Assembly (NCBI GenBank): GCA_947479475.1
Contig: CANJZW010000027.1
Location: forward strand, 1 to 51,788
Direction: 5' to 3'
Origin: Chthoniobacteraceae bacterium
GTDB taxonomy: Bacteria; Verrucomicrobiota; Verrucomicrobiia; Chthoniobacterales; Chthoniobacteraceae
Length of the DNA stretch: 51,788 nt
A program made the position numbers and the translations under genes. Shown here piece after piece: positions 9,011-16,715 of this stretch; position 1 is the stretch's first letter; the number at the start of each line of letters is the position of its first letter. The notes under the pieces were generated by a model. It was not told the origin of the DNA. It searched no databases and was given only the letters and a program-made list of their open reading frames with translations.

Positions 9011-11647
9011 ATGTCGGAGTTCAATTTTCAAAAAGGCCTTACGGGTCTCGCAAAGGCTGCCGAAGCCATCAAACTCAACCAGGAAATACAGCTGGAACTC
9101 GAACATGGAAAGATCGAGCAGGAGGAGATCCGTGCCAAATTTGAACAAACCAGATTGCAGGAAGATCGTCTTGAGAGAGAAGCTGCCAAAGCCAGTTTGG
9201 AGCGGCAAAGAGCTCTGCGTTATTTGATGGCAGAAATGGAGGCGATGATTCAGTCGCTCACCAAAAAGTTAAGCGACGGATTGGCCGGCCAATGGGTCGA
9301 GGGGGTTTCAGTAGCCTCCCATGTCGGCTTGCTTCTGCAATCGCGACATACCCACCTACTCAAAGGCCGCGACGCACTGAAAGACCTAATCGACATCCGT
9401 TTCATGGTGACGCTGGAGAACGCGTTTGGCGAGTTGCTTGCAGCACACCCTCAGCTTCTTGGAATTGAACCGCTTCAAAAAGCCCGGCGGCAGCAAATGG
9501 AAATCGCGAGTTGGTCGCAAAAGAGAGGCTCCACCGGCGCCGAAATATTCAATCAAAGCGCTTTTGATCAGACCGTTCAGAAAATCAGTTCCCTGCTTCT
9601 TTCATTAAAGACTAATCCTCGCCACAGTGACTCGTTGCAAAAGATCCAAAGCAACCAGCAATCTGTGGTTCTTTGGCAAGCCGTTATCAAGGAGGCAGAG
9701 CAGACAGTTCGTTTGCTGTGGCAAGAGGCGGCGGACAAATTTAGCATCCTTGCATCCAATCAAATCGGCCTGTCGGAAATTGAGTTCGTCACCGGAAAAC
9801 CCGCCCCAGATCAGGCTGAGATACTAGCTCGCGTGGAGCAGGCCTATGGCGAGATGGTAGAAATCGAAGGGATTTTAAAGGAAGCGCACTCTGTCTGGCA
9901 CAAAGACCGGGCAATATTAGAAAAAGCCCTCGAACATCTCAGAAACGGTCAACATGGGGCTGCGGAAAACGCCGCGCGACTCTCCTCCCTCCCCATCGAC
10001 GCCAACGAGCAGGATTCTCTGGATGAGCAACCGGCTCCGGAGCCGGCGGATCGGCGCTGGGCTGATTTAGATTTAGAACAAATCAAAGGCGCCCTGTTTC
10101 TGGAATGGGAGACCTTGAGAATAAGCATCGCGCGCACATCGCGGTGGAGTTGGAAGCGCGCAATCTCCAAAACAGATCTCTATCTGGAGCTCCACGCAGA
10201 TTGCCGTTTTATTTCAATCAGGCTTGAGGAGTTCAAGTCGGTCCTTCTCGAGGAAAAAGCAAAAGCCGCGATCATCTGGCGCAAACGTTTCACCACTGCG
10301 GCGGTCGCAACTTTTGCGTTTGCAGGCATTGTCGGCGCCTTTTTTTACAAGCTCCAAACGGATGCAGACCATTTGCAGGAGGAACAGTCGCTGGCGGCCA
10401 GTCGGGAAGCTCAAGCACAATCCCAAGAGACCATCACTTCCCCCCAGGCGCTTACGACTCCAAAAACGTCTGGGAATAAAGAGCTAGTGCTGGATAACAA
10501 AGCCGAGGCCCCTGTTCCAAAAAAAGAAACAGCGGAAACCGCGGAAAACATTCCTCCTCCCGTCCAGGATAAGATCAAAGGCGACGAGAAGGTCATGCAT
10601 GACAAAACGGGAAATGCATTCTGCCTCATTCCTGAGTCCAGTTTCCAAATGGGGGACGGCAAGGAAGCCGACACCCTCCTCAGCTTAACCGTTGCGCTAC
10701 GCGCCGCAAAAGATGATGCCGCGCTCTACAATCAAAGTTTTGCCCACTACAAAAAAGCGGAACAACTCGATAAAAACGGCTCTCCCAGTCAGGCGCTTGG
10801 GATATACCGCGAAATCGTCAAAACACTTTTGGTTCTCAAGACGAAACATCCAAACTGGAGCCCGCTAGTCGTCGCGAACCTTGCCAGACTGACGACGGAC
10901 AGAATCCGGCGCCTTGAATCCCTCCCACAAATGGGGCAGAATCAAGAAGCTCGCACCGTACCGGTCAATGCCTTTTACGCCGGAGCCACCGAGGTCACGT
11001 TGGCGGACTGGCAATCCGTAGCGGAATGGGCGAAGGAGCATGGATACGAGTTCTCCCATACCGGTGACGGCTCAGAAGGAAATCATCCCGTGACCGGCAT
11101 CAGTTGGAATGATGCGACAAAGTGGAGCAATGCAAAAAGCGAGATGGAAGGGCTTCGTCCTTGTTACTTCACGGCCAGCACTCGGAAGGAAGCCGACGTT
11201 TACCGGCGTGGTGAGCAATCCCTCTCCCACGCCATGGTGGACTGGGGCTCCAACGGCTATCGCCTTCCGACAGAGGCTGAATGGGAAAAAGCGGCGCGCG
11301 GCGGGCTGAACGGAAGAAATTTCCCGATGGGCGATTCGCTGGCGGCAAACCAAGCTAACTTTGGCAAGAGCACGGAAGGCACGCGGCCTGTGAAAAGCTA
11401 CATTCCTAATGCCTATGGACTCTATGACATGGCAGGGAATGTTTCGGAGTGGTGCTGGGATTTGGGTGAGGGCCACTCTGCTCAAGATCCCGCTTCGCCG
11501 CCAGTGACCGCAGGAGAAGAGACTCGCGTAGAGCGTGGCGGCGGATGGCAAAACCCGGCGGAGGTCTGCCGCGTTTACCACCGTTCCACAAACAAACCCG
11601 ACTACTGCTCTAACCACATTGGCTTTAGGCTGGTACGTACACATTAA
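9011..11647 (+). CDS. Coiled-coil, single-pass membrane protein with an interrupted SUMF1/FGE-like domain
   Basis: This 878-residue protein has four parts. Residues about 5-85 are a charged coiled coil (LNQEIQLELEHGKIEQEE...). Residues 85-420 are mostly helical without a recognised family. One membrane helix lies at about 428-446, followed by a Ser/Pro/Lys-rich linker. Residues about 529-878 are a SUMF1/formylglycine-generating-enzyme-like C-type-lectin fold, with FQMGDG at 545-550, GATEVTLADW, RLPTEAEWEKAARGG, AGNVSEWCWD and a final GFRLVR. Between FQMGDG and GATEVT about 95 helical, TPR-like residues are inserted. The paired cysteines of true FGE are not in the expected RGGSW-C context, so sulfatase activation is unlikely; a binding role at the cell surface is more plausible. 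The start is the ATG at 9011. Confidence 0.7.
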   Translation: MSEFNFQKGLTGLAKAAEAIKLNQEIQLELEHGKIEQEEIRAKFEQTRLQEDRLEREAAKASLERQRALRYLMAEMEAMIQSLTKKLSDGLAGQWVEGVSVASHVGLLLQSRHTHLLKGRDALKDLIDIRFMVTLENAFGELLAAHPQLLGIEPLQKARRQQMEIASWSQKRGSTGAEIFNQSAFDQTVQKISSLLLSLKTNPRHSDSLQKIQSNQQSVVLWQAVIKEAEQTVRLLWQEAADKFSILASNQIGLSEIEFVTGKPAPDQAEILARVEQAYGEMVEIEGILKEAHSVWHKDRAILEKALEHLRNGQHGAAENAARLSSLPIDANEQDSLDEQPAPEPADRRWADLDLEQIKGALFLEWETLRISIARTSRWSWKRAISKTDLYLELHADCRFISIRLEEFKSVLLEEKAKAAIIWRKRFTTAAVATFAFAGIVGAFFYKLQTDADHLQEEQSLAASREAQAQSQETITSPQALTTPKTSGNKELVLDNKAEAPVPKKETAETAENIPPPVQDKIKGDEKVMHDKTGNAFCLIPESSFQMGDGKEADTLLSLTVALRAAKDDAALYNQSFAHYKKAEQLDKNGSPSQALGIYREIVKTLLVLKTKHPNWSPLVVANLARLTTDRIRRLESLPQMGQNQEARTVPVNAFYAGATEVTLADWQSVAEWAKEHGYEFSHTGDGSEGNHPVTGISWNDATKWSNAKSEMEGLRPCYFTASTRKEADVYRRGEQSLSHAMVDWGSNGYRLPTEAEWEKAARGGLNGRNFPMGDSLAANQANFGKSTEGTRPVKSYIPNAYGLYDMAGNVSEWCWDLGEGHSAQDPASPPVTAGEETRVERGGGWQNPAEVCRVYHRSTNKPDYCSNHIGFRLVRTH

Positions 11648-11820
11648 AACAGACGCCCTGCCGGCAAAACGCCTGGGGCATCTAGTGGGACCCGTTTTGC
11701 ATCCACTGCGAGAAAGCCCCAATCACAGCGCTTGGAACGTCCTGGGGGTCCAATGGTATTTGCGGAACCGCTTTTCATACCGCCTTTCTCGGACTTAGAA
11801 CCGCCTCGATTCAAACCGGA

Positions 11821-12789
11821 ATGCCCGCCGCATTAAATCCCCGCACGCCCCATCCAAGCAGACGTTGGACGGCATTCGCTTTGCTCGTATTTGTGGCCCT
11901 TCAGCTCAAACCTGCTGCCGCCGTACTTCCGGAACCGGGCGAAACCCTCAAAACGGCGAATGCCCAAGATTGCCATGTCTTTCGAGATCTTGCCTACCCA
12001 GCGACAAGCAGCGAACTGCGCCTGGATGTCTACCAACCAGCGCAGGACGCCCCAGGCCGGCGTGCCGCAGTGCTGCTCATTCACGGCGGGGGCTGGGCGT
12101 TCGGAGACAAGGCTGATGCTCGGCAGAAGGAGGCCGCACTCTTCGCCGTGAGTGAAGGCTTGGTCGCGGTCAGCCTTAATTACACTCTCACGCGTTTTGC
12201 GGGGGGAAATGTTCGCGCCCAAAAACTGAAAGCCGCCTGGCCCAATAATATTTTTGACTGTAAGAGCGCCCTCCGCTGGATGAAAAAAAACGCGGCCGAG
12301 CTGGGGATTGATCCCAACCGCATTGCCGTCTGGGGCGGCTCGGCTGGCGGCCATCTGGCGCTCCTCACCGGACTTTCCGCTCGCAGCGAATCACTCAACC
12401 ACGGAGGTGGCCTAACCGACGTCGACCCCTCGGTGCGCTGTATTGTCGATTTTTTTGGGATCCCGGATGTCCGCCAATTCGAAGTTTACAGCCTGTTGGA
12501 GGAAGCGGATCGGCACGACAACCAAGTGCTGGCACTGGCTTCCCCCATCGAACATCTTTCGATGGATGCCCCTCCGGTGTTCGTCGTCCACGGGACGAGC
12601 GATGAACAAGTTGAACCCTCGCTTTCGGATTCTTTTGTGCAGGCTCTCAAGCAATGGAAAATTCCGCACGAATACGTTCTAGTCAACGATGTTGGACACG
12701 GCTTTGGCCTTACGGCTGGAACCCTTGATCTGCGTCCAATGATTCGCGCATTTTTTAAGGCCCATCTTTTGGCGCAGCCGGACCAATAA
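11821..12789 (+). CDS. Exported alpha/beta-hydrolase, esterase/lipase (BD-FAE/HSL type)
   Basis: This 322-residue protein has a hydrophobic N-terminal export signal (FALLVFVALQL...AAA, about 18-34) after a basic start. The alpha/beta-hydrolase fold shows the oxyanion motif HGGGW (88-92) and the nucleophile elbow GGSAGG with S174. A C-terminal acid region (HGTSDEQVEP, D261) and the catalytic H293 (VGHGFG) complete the triad. This is the arrangement of bacterial acetyl- and feruloyl-esterase-like enzymes (BD-FAE/Aes). Probable substrates are small acyl esters on polysaccharides or similar; the exact substrate cannot be read from sequence. It follows the SUMF1-like gene by 173 bp and is not clearly in its operon. 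Confidence 0.8.
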   Translation: MPAALNPRTPHPSRRWTAFALLVFVALQLKPAAAVLPEPGETLKTANAQDCHVFRDLAYPATSSELRLDVYQPAQDAPGRRAAVLLIHGGGWAFGDKADARQKEAALFAVSEGLVAVSLNYTLTRFAGGNVRAQKLKAAWPNNIFDCKSALRWMKKNAAELGIDPNRIAVWGGSAGGHLALLTGLSARSESLNHGGGLTDVDPSVRCIVDFFGIPDVRQFEVYSLLEEADRHDNQVLALASPIEHLSMDAPPVFVVHGTSDEQVEPSLSDSFVQALKQWKIPHEYVLVNDVGHGFGLTAGTLDLRPMIRAFFKAHLLAQPDQ

Positions 12790-13133
12790 CCTCTGAGGGA
12801 GGCAAGGGCCGCCGGGCGGCCATAACGGTTTCCAGGGGGCAAACCCCGTCAGCAGGAAGTTGGGATGATAAAGAAGAAACCCGCCGCGCCGGCGCCGGTC
12901 CCGGCACCACTTTCAAACCGGCAGGATCACGCCACTTTCACATAGGTCCCCGCATCACCCTCAATTTGGGCGACAAGACCGCCTTTGCTTGAGGTCTTAT
13001 CTCTTTGAAAGCTAATCAGTCTTGCTTTTTTAAAGACACAAAACCTAGCCTAATGTTTTACCATACTCATGGCCCAAGTTATTTCCTATTTATCGGCACA
13101 TGGGTTTAGTCCATCCCTCGGTTACGCCGTACA
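12790..13133 (+). other. Intergenic region upstream of the biosynthetic cluster
   Basis: This 344-bp gap separates the esterase from the first cluster gene. The first half is GC-rich and the last 130 bases are AT-rich, as expected for a promoter zone. Candidate -35 elements (TTGAAA near 13006, TTGCTT near 13022) exist, but no well-spaced -10 partner is convincing. No coding frame is supported. Confidence 0.35.
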
Positions 13134-14735
13134 ATGATGAACACCTCATGCTCCCCCTGGGATGTCGTCATTGTGGGTGGGGCGATTTCTGGAGCTTCCA
13201 CGGCATGCCTTCTTCTTCGCCGGATTCCCGGGCTGCGCGTTCTCATTATCGAAAAAAACGCGGCCTTTAAGAGGCGTGTTGGGGAATCGACCGTGGAGGT
13301 CAGTGCTCATTTTTTGGGTCGCACGCTGGATCTCACGGGCCATTTGCTTGAAAAACATCTCGTCAAACAGGGGCTGCGCTTCTGGTTCAAAAACGCACAG
13401 ACCTCAGCCCTGGACGAATGCAGCGAAATCGGTCCTGGATACAATGTGCGGTTTCCCGGTTATCAGGTGGACAGGTCAGTCTTGGATGAGGAAGTTTTGA
13501 CGCGCGCCGTGGCTGCGGGGGCGGTATTACGGCGTCCTCTGCAGGTGCGGTCGGTGGAGCTGGTCGAAGGAGGACTGCAACGAGTGAACTGGGCGGATGA
13601 AACGGGGCTGACCGGCACCGAAACAACCCGCTGGCTGGTGGACGCCTCAGGAGTAGCCGCCCTTGTGGCGCGCAAACAACAATGGCTTTCCCCCAATACA
13701 GAACATCCAATCGCGGCTGTCTGGAGCCGATGGAGCGGCGTCAAAAACTGGGACTCTTTTGAACTGGCGGAAAAGTTTCCTGCCTGGGCCAAGCGGACCA
13801 AGGCGGTTCGGTTTACGGCCACTAATCATCTTGTGGGGAGGGGTTGGTGGGCATGGTTCATTCCCTTGAAGGGGGGCGATGTCAGCATCGGAGTGGTTTT
13901 CGACCAGCGTCTTGTCGAACTGCCCGAAGGCGAGCGGCTGGGGGAACGGCTTAAAGCGATGCTTTACGAACACCCGGCTGCCAGAGAACTGCTCGAGCGG
14001 GCCGAGTGGCACGCGGGCGATGTCCACTTTCGGCGCAATCTAGCCTACAGCTCTAGCACCCACGCGGGCGATGGCTTCGTCCTTGTGGGAGATGCCGCCG
14101 GTTTTATCGACCCGTTTTATTCCCCTGGCCTTGACTGGATCGGCTACACTTCAACCGCCGCAGCCGCTCTGGTGGCTGATTCCCTTAAGCAAGTTGCCGG
14201 ACCAGAGCGCATCGCCAAACACAACCTTCTTTTCAGCACCAGCTACGACCGCTGGTTTCGGGCGATATACAAGGATAAGTACTTTTACATGGGCGACTAC
14301 GAGCTCATGAGCCTAGCATTCAGGCTCGACTTGGGCCTTTATTACCTAGGCGTCGTCTCGCAACCTTTCAAACACGGCGCAAGCGCCCTCGAAACGCCCT
14401 CGTTCGCGGGACCTGGCACCTTTCTGCCCGCTCAAATCATCGCTTTTTACAATCGCCGCCTTGCTGCCATTGGACGGGAACGCTGGCAGCGAGGCGTATG
14501 GGGCAGACACAACGCGGGCCACCTCTTTAGTTTTCGCAGTTACGAACTAAACACAATGCTTGGGTTCAGGGTGCTGCTCGCCTTCTGCGCCTATCTCTGG
14601 CTCGAAGCGAGGGAGGGCTGGCGGACCTGGCTGAAGGCTCCTGCGCCCCGAAACGAACAGCCCGTGCATCCCAGCCGACAACCCCGGTCCACCCCCGCAA
14701 TTTTTGAGCCAACACCCCTGCCTGTCAAAAGCTGA
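13134..14735 (+). CDS. FAD-dependent halogenase-like oxidoreductase
   Basis: This 533-residue flavoprotein begins with an FAD-binding Rossmann motif (VVIVGGAISGAS; GGAISG at 15-20). It continues with VGEST (49-53) and has GDAAGFIDPF (319-328), the second FAD contact of this superfamily. The flavin-dependent halogenase signature W-x-W-x-I-P is present as WAWFIP (239-244). K78 sits where the catalytic lysine of tryptophan halogenases falls relative to VGExT. These features suggest a carrier-bound-substrate halogenase or a close non-halogenating relative (hydroxylase/desaturase). The Pro-rich tail (about 510-533) is unusual. ACP and ketosynthase genes follow at once, so the substrate is probably acyl-ACP. 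Two adjacent ATGs (13134, 13137) are equally possible starts. Confidence 0.75.
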   Translation: MMNTSCSPWDVVIVGGAISGASTACLLLRRIPGLRVLIIEKNAAFKRRVGESTVEVSAHFLGRTLDLTGHLLEKHLVKQGLRFWFKNAQTSALDECSEIGPGYNVRFPGYQVDRSVLDEEVLTRAVAAGAVLRRPLQVRSVELVEGGLQRVNWADETGLTGTETTRWLVDASGVAALVARKQQWLSPNTEHPIAAVWSRWSGVKNWDSFELAEKFPAWAKRTKAVRFTATNHLVGRGWWAWFIPLKGGDVSIGVVFDQRLVELPEGERLGERLKAMLYEHPAARELLERAEWHAGDVHFRRNLAYSSSTHAGDGFVLVGDAAGFIDPFYSPGLDWIGYTSTAAAALVADSLKQVAGPERIAKHNLLFSTSYDRWFRAIYKDKYFYMGDYELMSLAFRLDLGLYYLGVVSQPFKHGASALETPSFAGPGTFLPAQIIAFYNRRLAAIGRERWQRGVWGRHNAGHLFSFRSYELNTMLGFRVLLAFCAYLWLEAREGWRTWLKAPAPRNEQPVHPSRQPRSTPAIFEPTPLPVKS

Positions 14736-14775
14736 CCCGCCATTCCCTTTTACCTCTCTGCAAAACTCCAATCGC

Positions 14776-15267
14776 ATGTCCGACCCACTCCCTGAACCCG
14801 CCCCAGAACCCACTCCTTCTGCTTCCCCAACCCCTGTGCCTGCGGAAGTCCCAGGCGCCGCGCCGACCGGGCCCAAACCCGCCACCCCCCCTCCTAGCAA
14901 CCCCTTGGCAAAGTTTCCATCTGCCGTGCGCGACGCCCAAGAGCGTTTCCTCGCCACAGGTGATGTGGCCGCTTTGGACGCTGTCGTGCTTGCGGTCATT
15001 CTCGACCACCAGCCCAGCATCGCGAAAAAGCCTGACGCTGAAACGCCTGCAGATTCTGCACGGCTCATTGAGGACCTCGGATTTGACTCCCTGGCGCTGG
15101 CGGAAATCGTATTTTTCCTAGAGGATCTCTATAAAATGACGATCACAAACGAGGAACTCAAAAACGTCGCAACCATGGGAGAGATCCGCGCATTCGTCAG
15201 ATCCAAGGTGGGTGAAACGCCAAGTGTTGGTGAGACGCCAAAAGTGGGCGACTCCAACCCCACCTAA
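14776..15267 (+). CDS. Acyl carrier protein with Pro-rich N-terminal and repeat C-terminal extensions
   Basis: This protein has 163 residues, about twice a normal ACP. Residues 1-45 are Pro/Ala/Glu-rich (PEPAPEPTP...). The carrier fold covers about 48-145, with the phosphopantetheine serine S105 in DLGFDSLALAE. The tail repeats the motif VGETP (VGETPS VGETPK VGDS). The flexible ends may act as linkers or docking segments between the halogenase-like enzyme and the ketosynthase. It lies 40 bp after the former and 17 bp before the latter on the same strand. The start is the ATG at 14776; an earlier in-frame start would overlap the previous gene. Confidence 0.8.
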   Translation: MSDPLPEPAPEPTPSASPTPVPAEVPGAAPTGPKPATPPPSNPLAKFPSAVRDAQERFLATGDVAALDAVVLAVILDHQPSIAKKPDAETPADSARLIEDLGFDSLALAEIVFFLEDLYKMTITNEELKNVATMGEIRAFVRSKVGETPSVGETPKVGDSNPT

Positions 15268-15284
15268 CCCTCCCCCCTACGCAC

Positions 15285-16565
15285 GTGTCACGCGAAGTCT
15301 TTATCACAGGCATTGGTTTTATCACCAGCATCGGCGCCAGCGCCTCCAGTGTCGCACACAACTTAAAAGAAGGCCTCCATGGCGTGGCACCTTGGGACTT
15401 TTGCGGAAACCCAATAGTCCCCGTTAAGGTCGCTGCGCCGGTGCCCCATTTTGAAGTCAATTCTCCCAGTTGGCGTGACTGGACCTGGCCTGAGGAGTAC
15501 AACATCCCACGGGAAACACTGCGGGGCCTGGCCCCCCATGGAGTTTACGCCTTTTGCGCGATGGAGCAGGCGCTCAGGGATGCCGGCCTCTCCCGCTCCG
15601 ATCTTACGGACGGCGGAACCGGGCTGTTCTGCGCCTCCGCAGGGTCGGCTTTTACCCTGCACCATAATCTCTCCCAGGCGCATGCCTGCCGTTTTGAGCG
15701 AGGCAACCCGATGGGGATCGTCTCCTCGATCGCAGGCACCCTCAACTTTAACCTGGCCGCGCACTACGGAATCACCGGTGCAGTGACGGGGTTCGTGTCC
15801 GCATGCGCCTCCTCCAGCCACGCATTGGGCTATGCGACAGACGAGATCCGACTAGGGCGGCAAGAGCGCATGCTGGTCGTCGGGGCGGAAGAACTCAACG
15901 CCGACACAATCCTTCCCTTTGCACCGATGCGGGCGCTTTCGGCCAGCAGTGACCCGGCCACGGCCTCCCGACCTTTTGACCTGAACAGGGACGGTTTTGT
16001 GGGCACGGGTGGCGCCGTGGTACTGGTGCTTGAGGAAGGTTCTGTGGCGCGCCGGCGAAAAGCGCAGCCTTACGCAGAAGTTTTGGGATGGGGCCAAGCC
16101 TCGGACGGGTATAGCGTCGCCACCTCTCACCCTGAGGGCGCCGGTCTGCGCGCTGCGATTCTCCGAACCCTGCGCGACGCCAACCTTGGTCCGGAGCAGA
16201 TCGATTATATCAATGCACACGCTACCTCGACCCCGATCGGGGACCGGGCTGAGGCACTGGCTTTGCAAGCCGTGTTCACCGCAGCGGGCGCGTTTCCCGT
16301 CATCAGTTCTACCAAAGGCCTCACAGGACACGGACTGTCCATGGCGGGGGCCATGGAACTTGGGTTTTGCGCGCTTGCCTTGCGCGATGGATTTATCCCG
16401 GGCAATCCGCACTTACTCGAACCCGACCCCGTGTGTGAAGGGTTGAACTTGCCTCGCGCAAGCCTGCGGGCAAGCGCTACTCACGTGCTCAATAACAGCA
16501 GCGGGTTTGGGGGAAGCAACGTCTGCCATGTTCTGCGCCGGATGTCTGAGCAGGGAAACGCATAG
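15285..16565 (+). CDS. Beta-ketoacyl-ACP synthase (KAS I/II type)
   Basis: This 426-residue condensing enzyme has a complete FabF/FabB-type active site: C174 in SACASSSHAL, H312 in NAHATST, K344 and H349 in STKGLTGHG, and the FGGSN motif near the C-terminus. The predicted start is GTG at 15285, which gives the usual MSREVFITGIG N-terminus. Elongation by decarboxylative Claisen condensation with malonyl-ACP is expected. Its place directly behind the unusual ACP suggests this pair serves one dedicated step, possibly starter or first elongation, apart from the ketosynthase pair at 23-25 kb. In aryl-polyene loci a separate ketosynthase (ApeR) also exists besides ApeO/ApeC. Confidence 0.9.
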   Translation: MSREVFITGIGFITSIGASASSVAHNLKEGLHGVAPWDFCGNPIVPVKVAAPVPHFEVNSPSWRDWTWPEEYNIPRETLRGLAPHGVYAFCAMEQALRDAGLSRSDLTDGGTGLFCASAGSAFTLHHNLSQAHACRFERGNPMGIVSSIAGTLNFNLAAHYGITGAVTGFVSACASSSHALGYATDEIRLGRQERMLVVGAEELNADTILPFAPMRALSASSDPATASRPFDLNRDGFVGTGGAVVLVLEEGSVARRRKAQPYAEVLGWGQASDGYSVATSHPEGAGLRAAILRTLRDANLGPEQIDYINAHATSTPIGDRAEALALQAVFTAAGAFPVISSTKGLTGHGLSMAGAMELGFCALALRDGFIPGNPHLLEPDPVCEGLNLPRASLRASATHVLNNSSGFGGSNVCHVLRRMSEQGNA

Positions 16566-16703
16566 TGCTTTGCACAATCCCACGCCCCCTTCCGCGGACC
16601 TTCCAGTCCCAGTCTATTGGCCTAGGGAGCCCATGTCTTTTTTTACTCTCATTCCAATTCACCCTTTCCCGGCAGCCTGCATTCTGTCTTCTCAACATTT
16701 CTT

Positions 16704-16708
16704 GGAGG
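16704..16708 (+). promoter_or_regulatory. Shine-Dalgarno site fixing a GTG start
   Basis: The sequence GGAGG lies seven bases before GTG at 16716 and supports that codon as the start of the PlsC-PAP2 fusion gene. Strong sites of this kind are rare in the window. Confidence 0.6.
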
Positions 16709-16715
16709 AGCGGGC

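Noticed and set aside
9011..11647. True formylglycine-generating (sulfatase-activating) enzyme
   Set aside because: The C-terminus lacks the paired catalytic cysteines in the expected RGGSW context, and no sulfatase gene lies nearby.
12990..13050. Sigma-70 promoter before the halogenase-like gene
   Set aside because: TTGAAA and TTGCTT are plausible -35 boxes, but no -10 box at good spacing was found.
13134..14735. Simple geranylgeranyl-reductase-like annotation
   Set aside because: WxWxIP and the post-VGEST lysine favour the halogenase branch, although a non-halogenating relative cannot be excluded.
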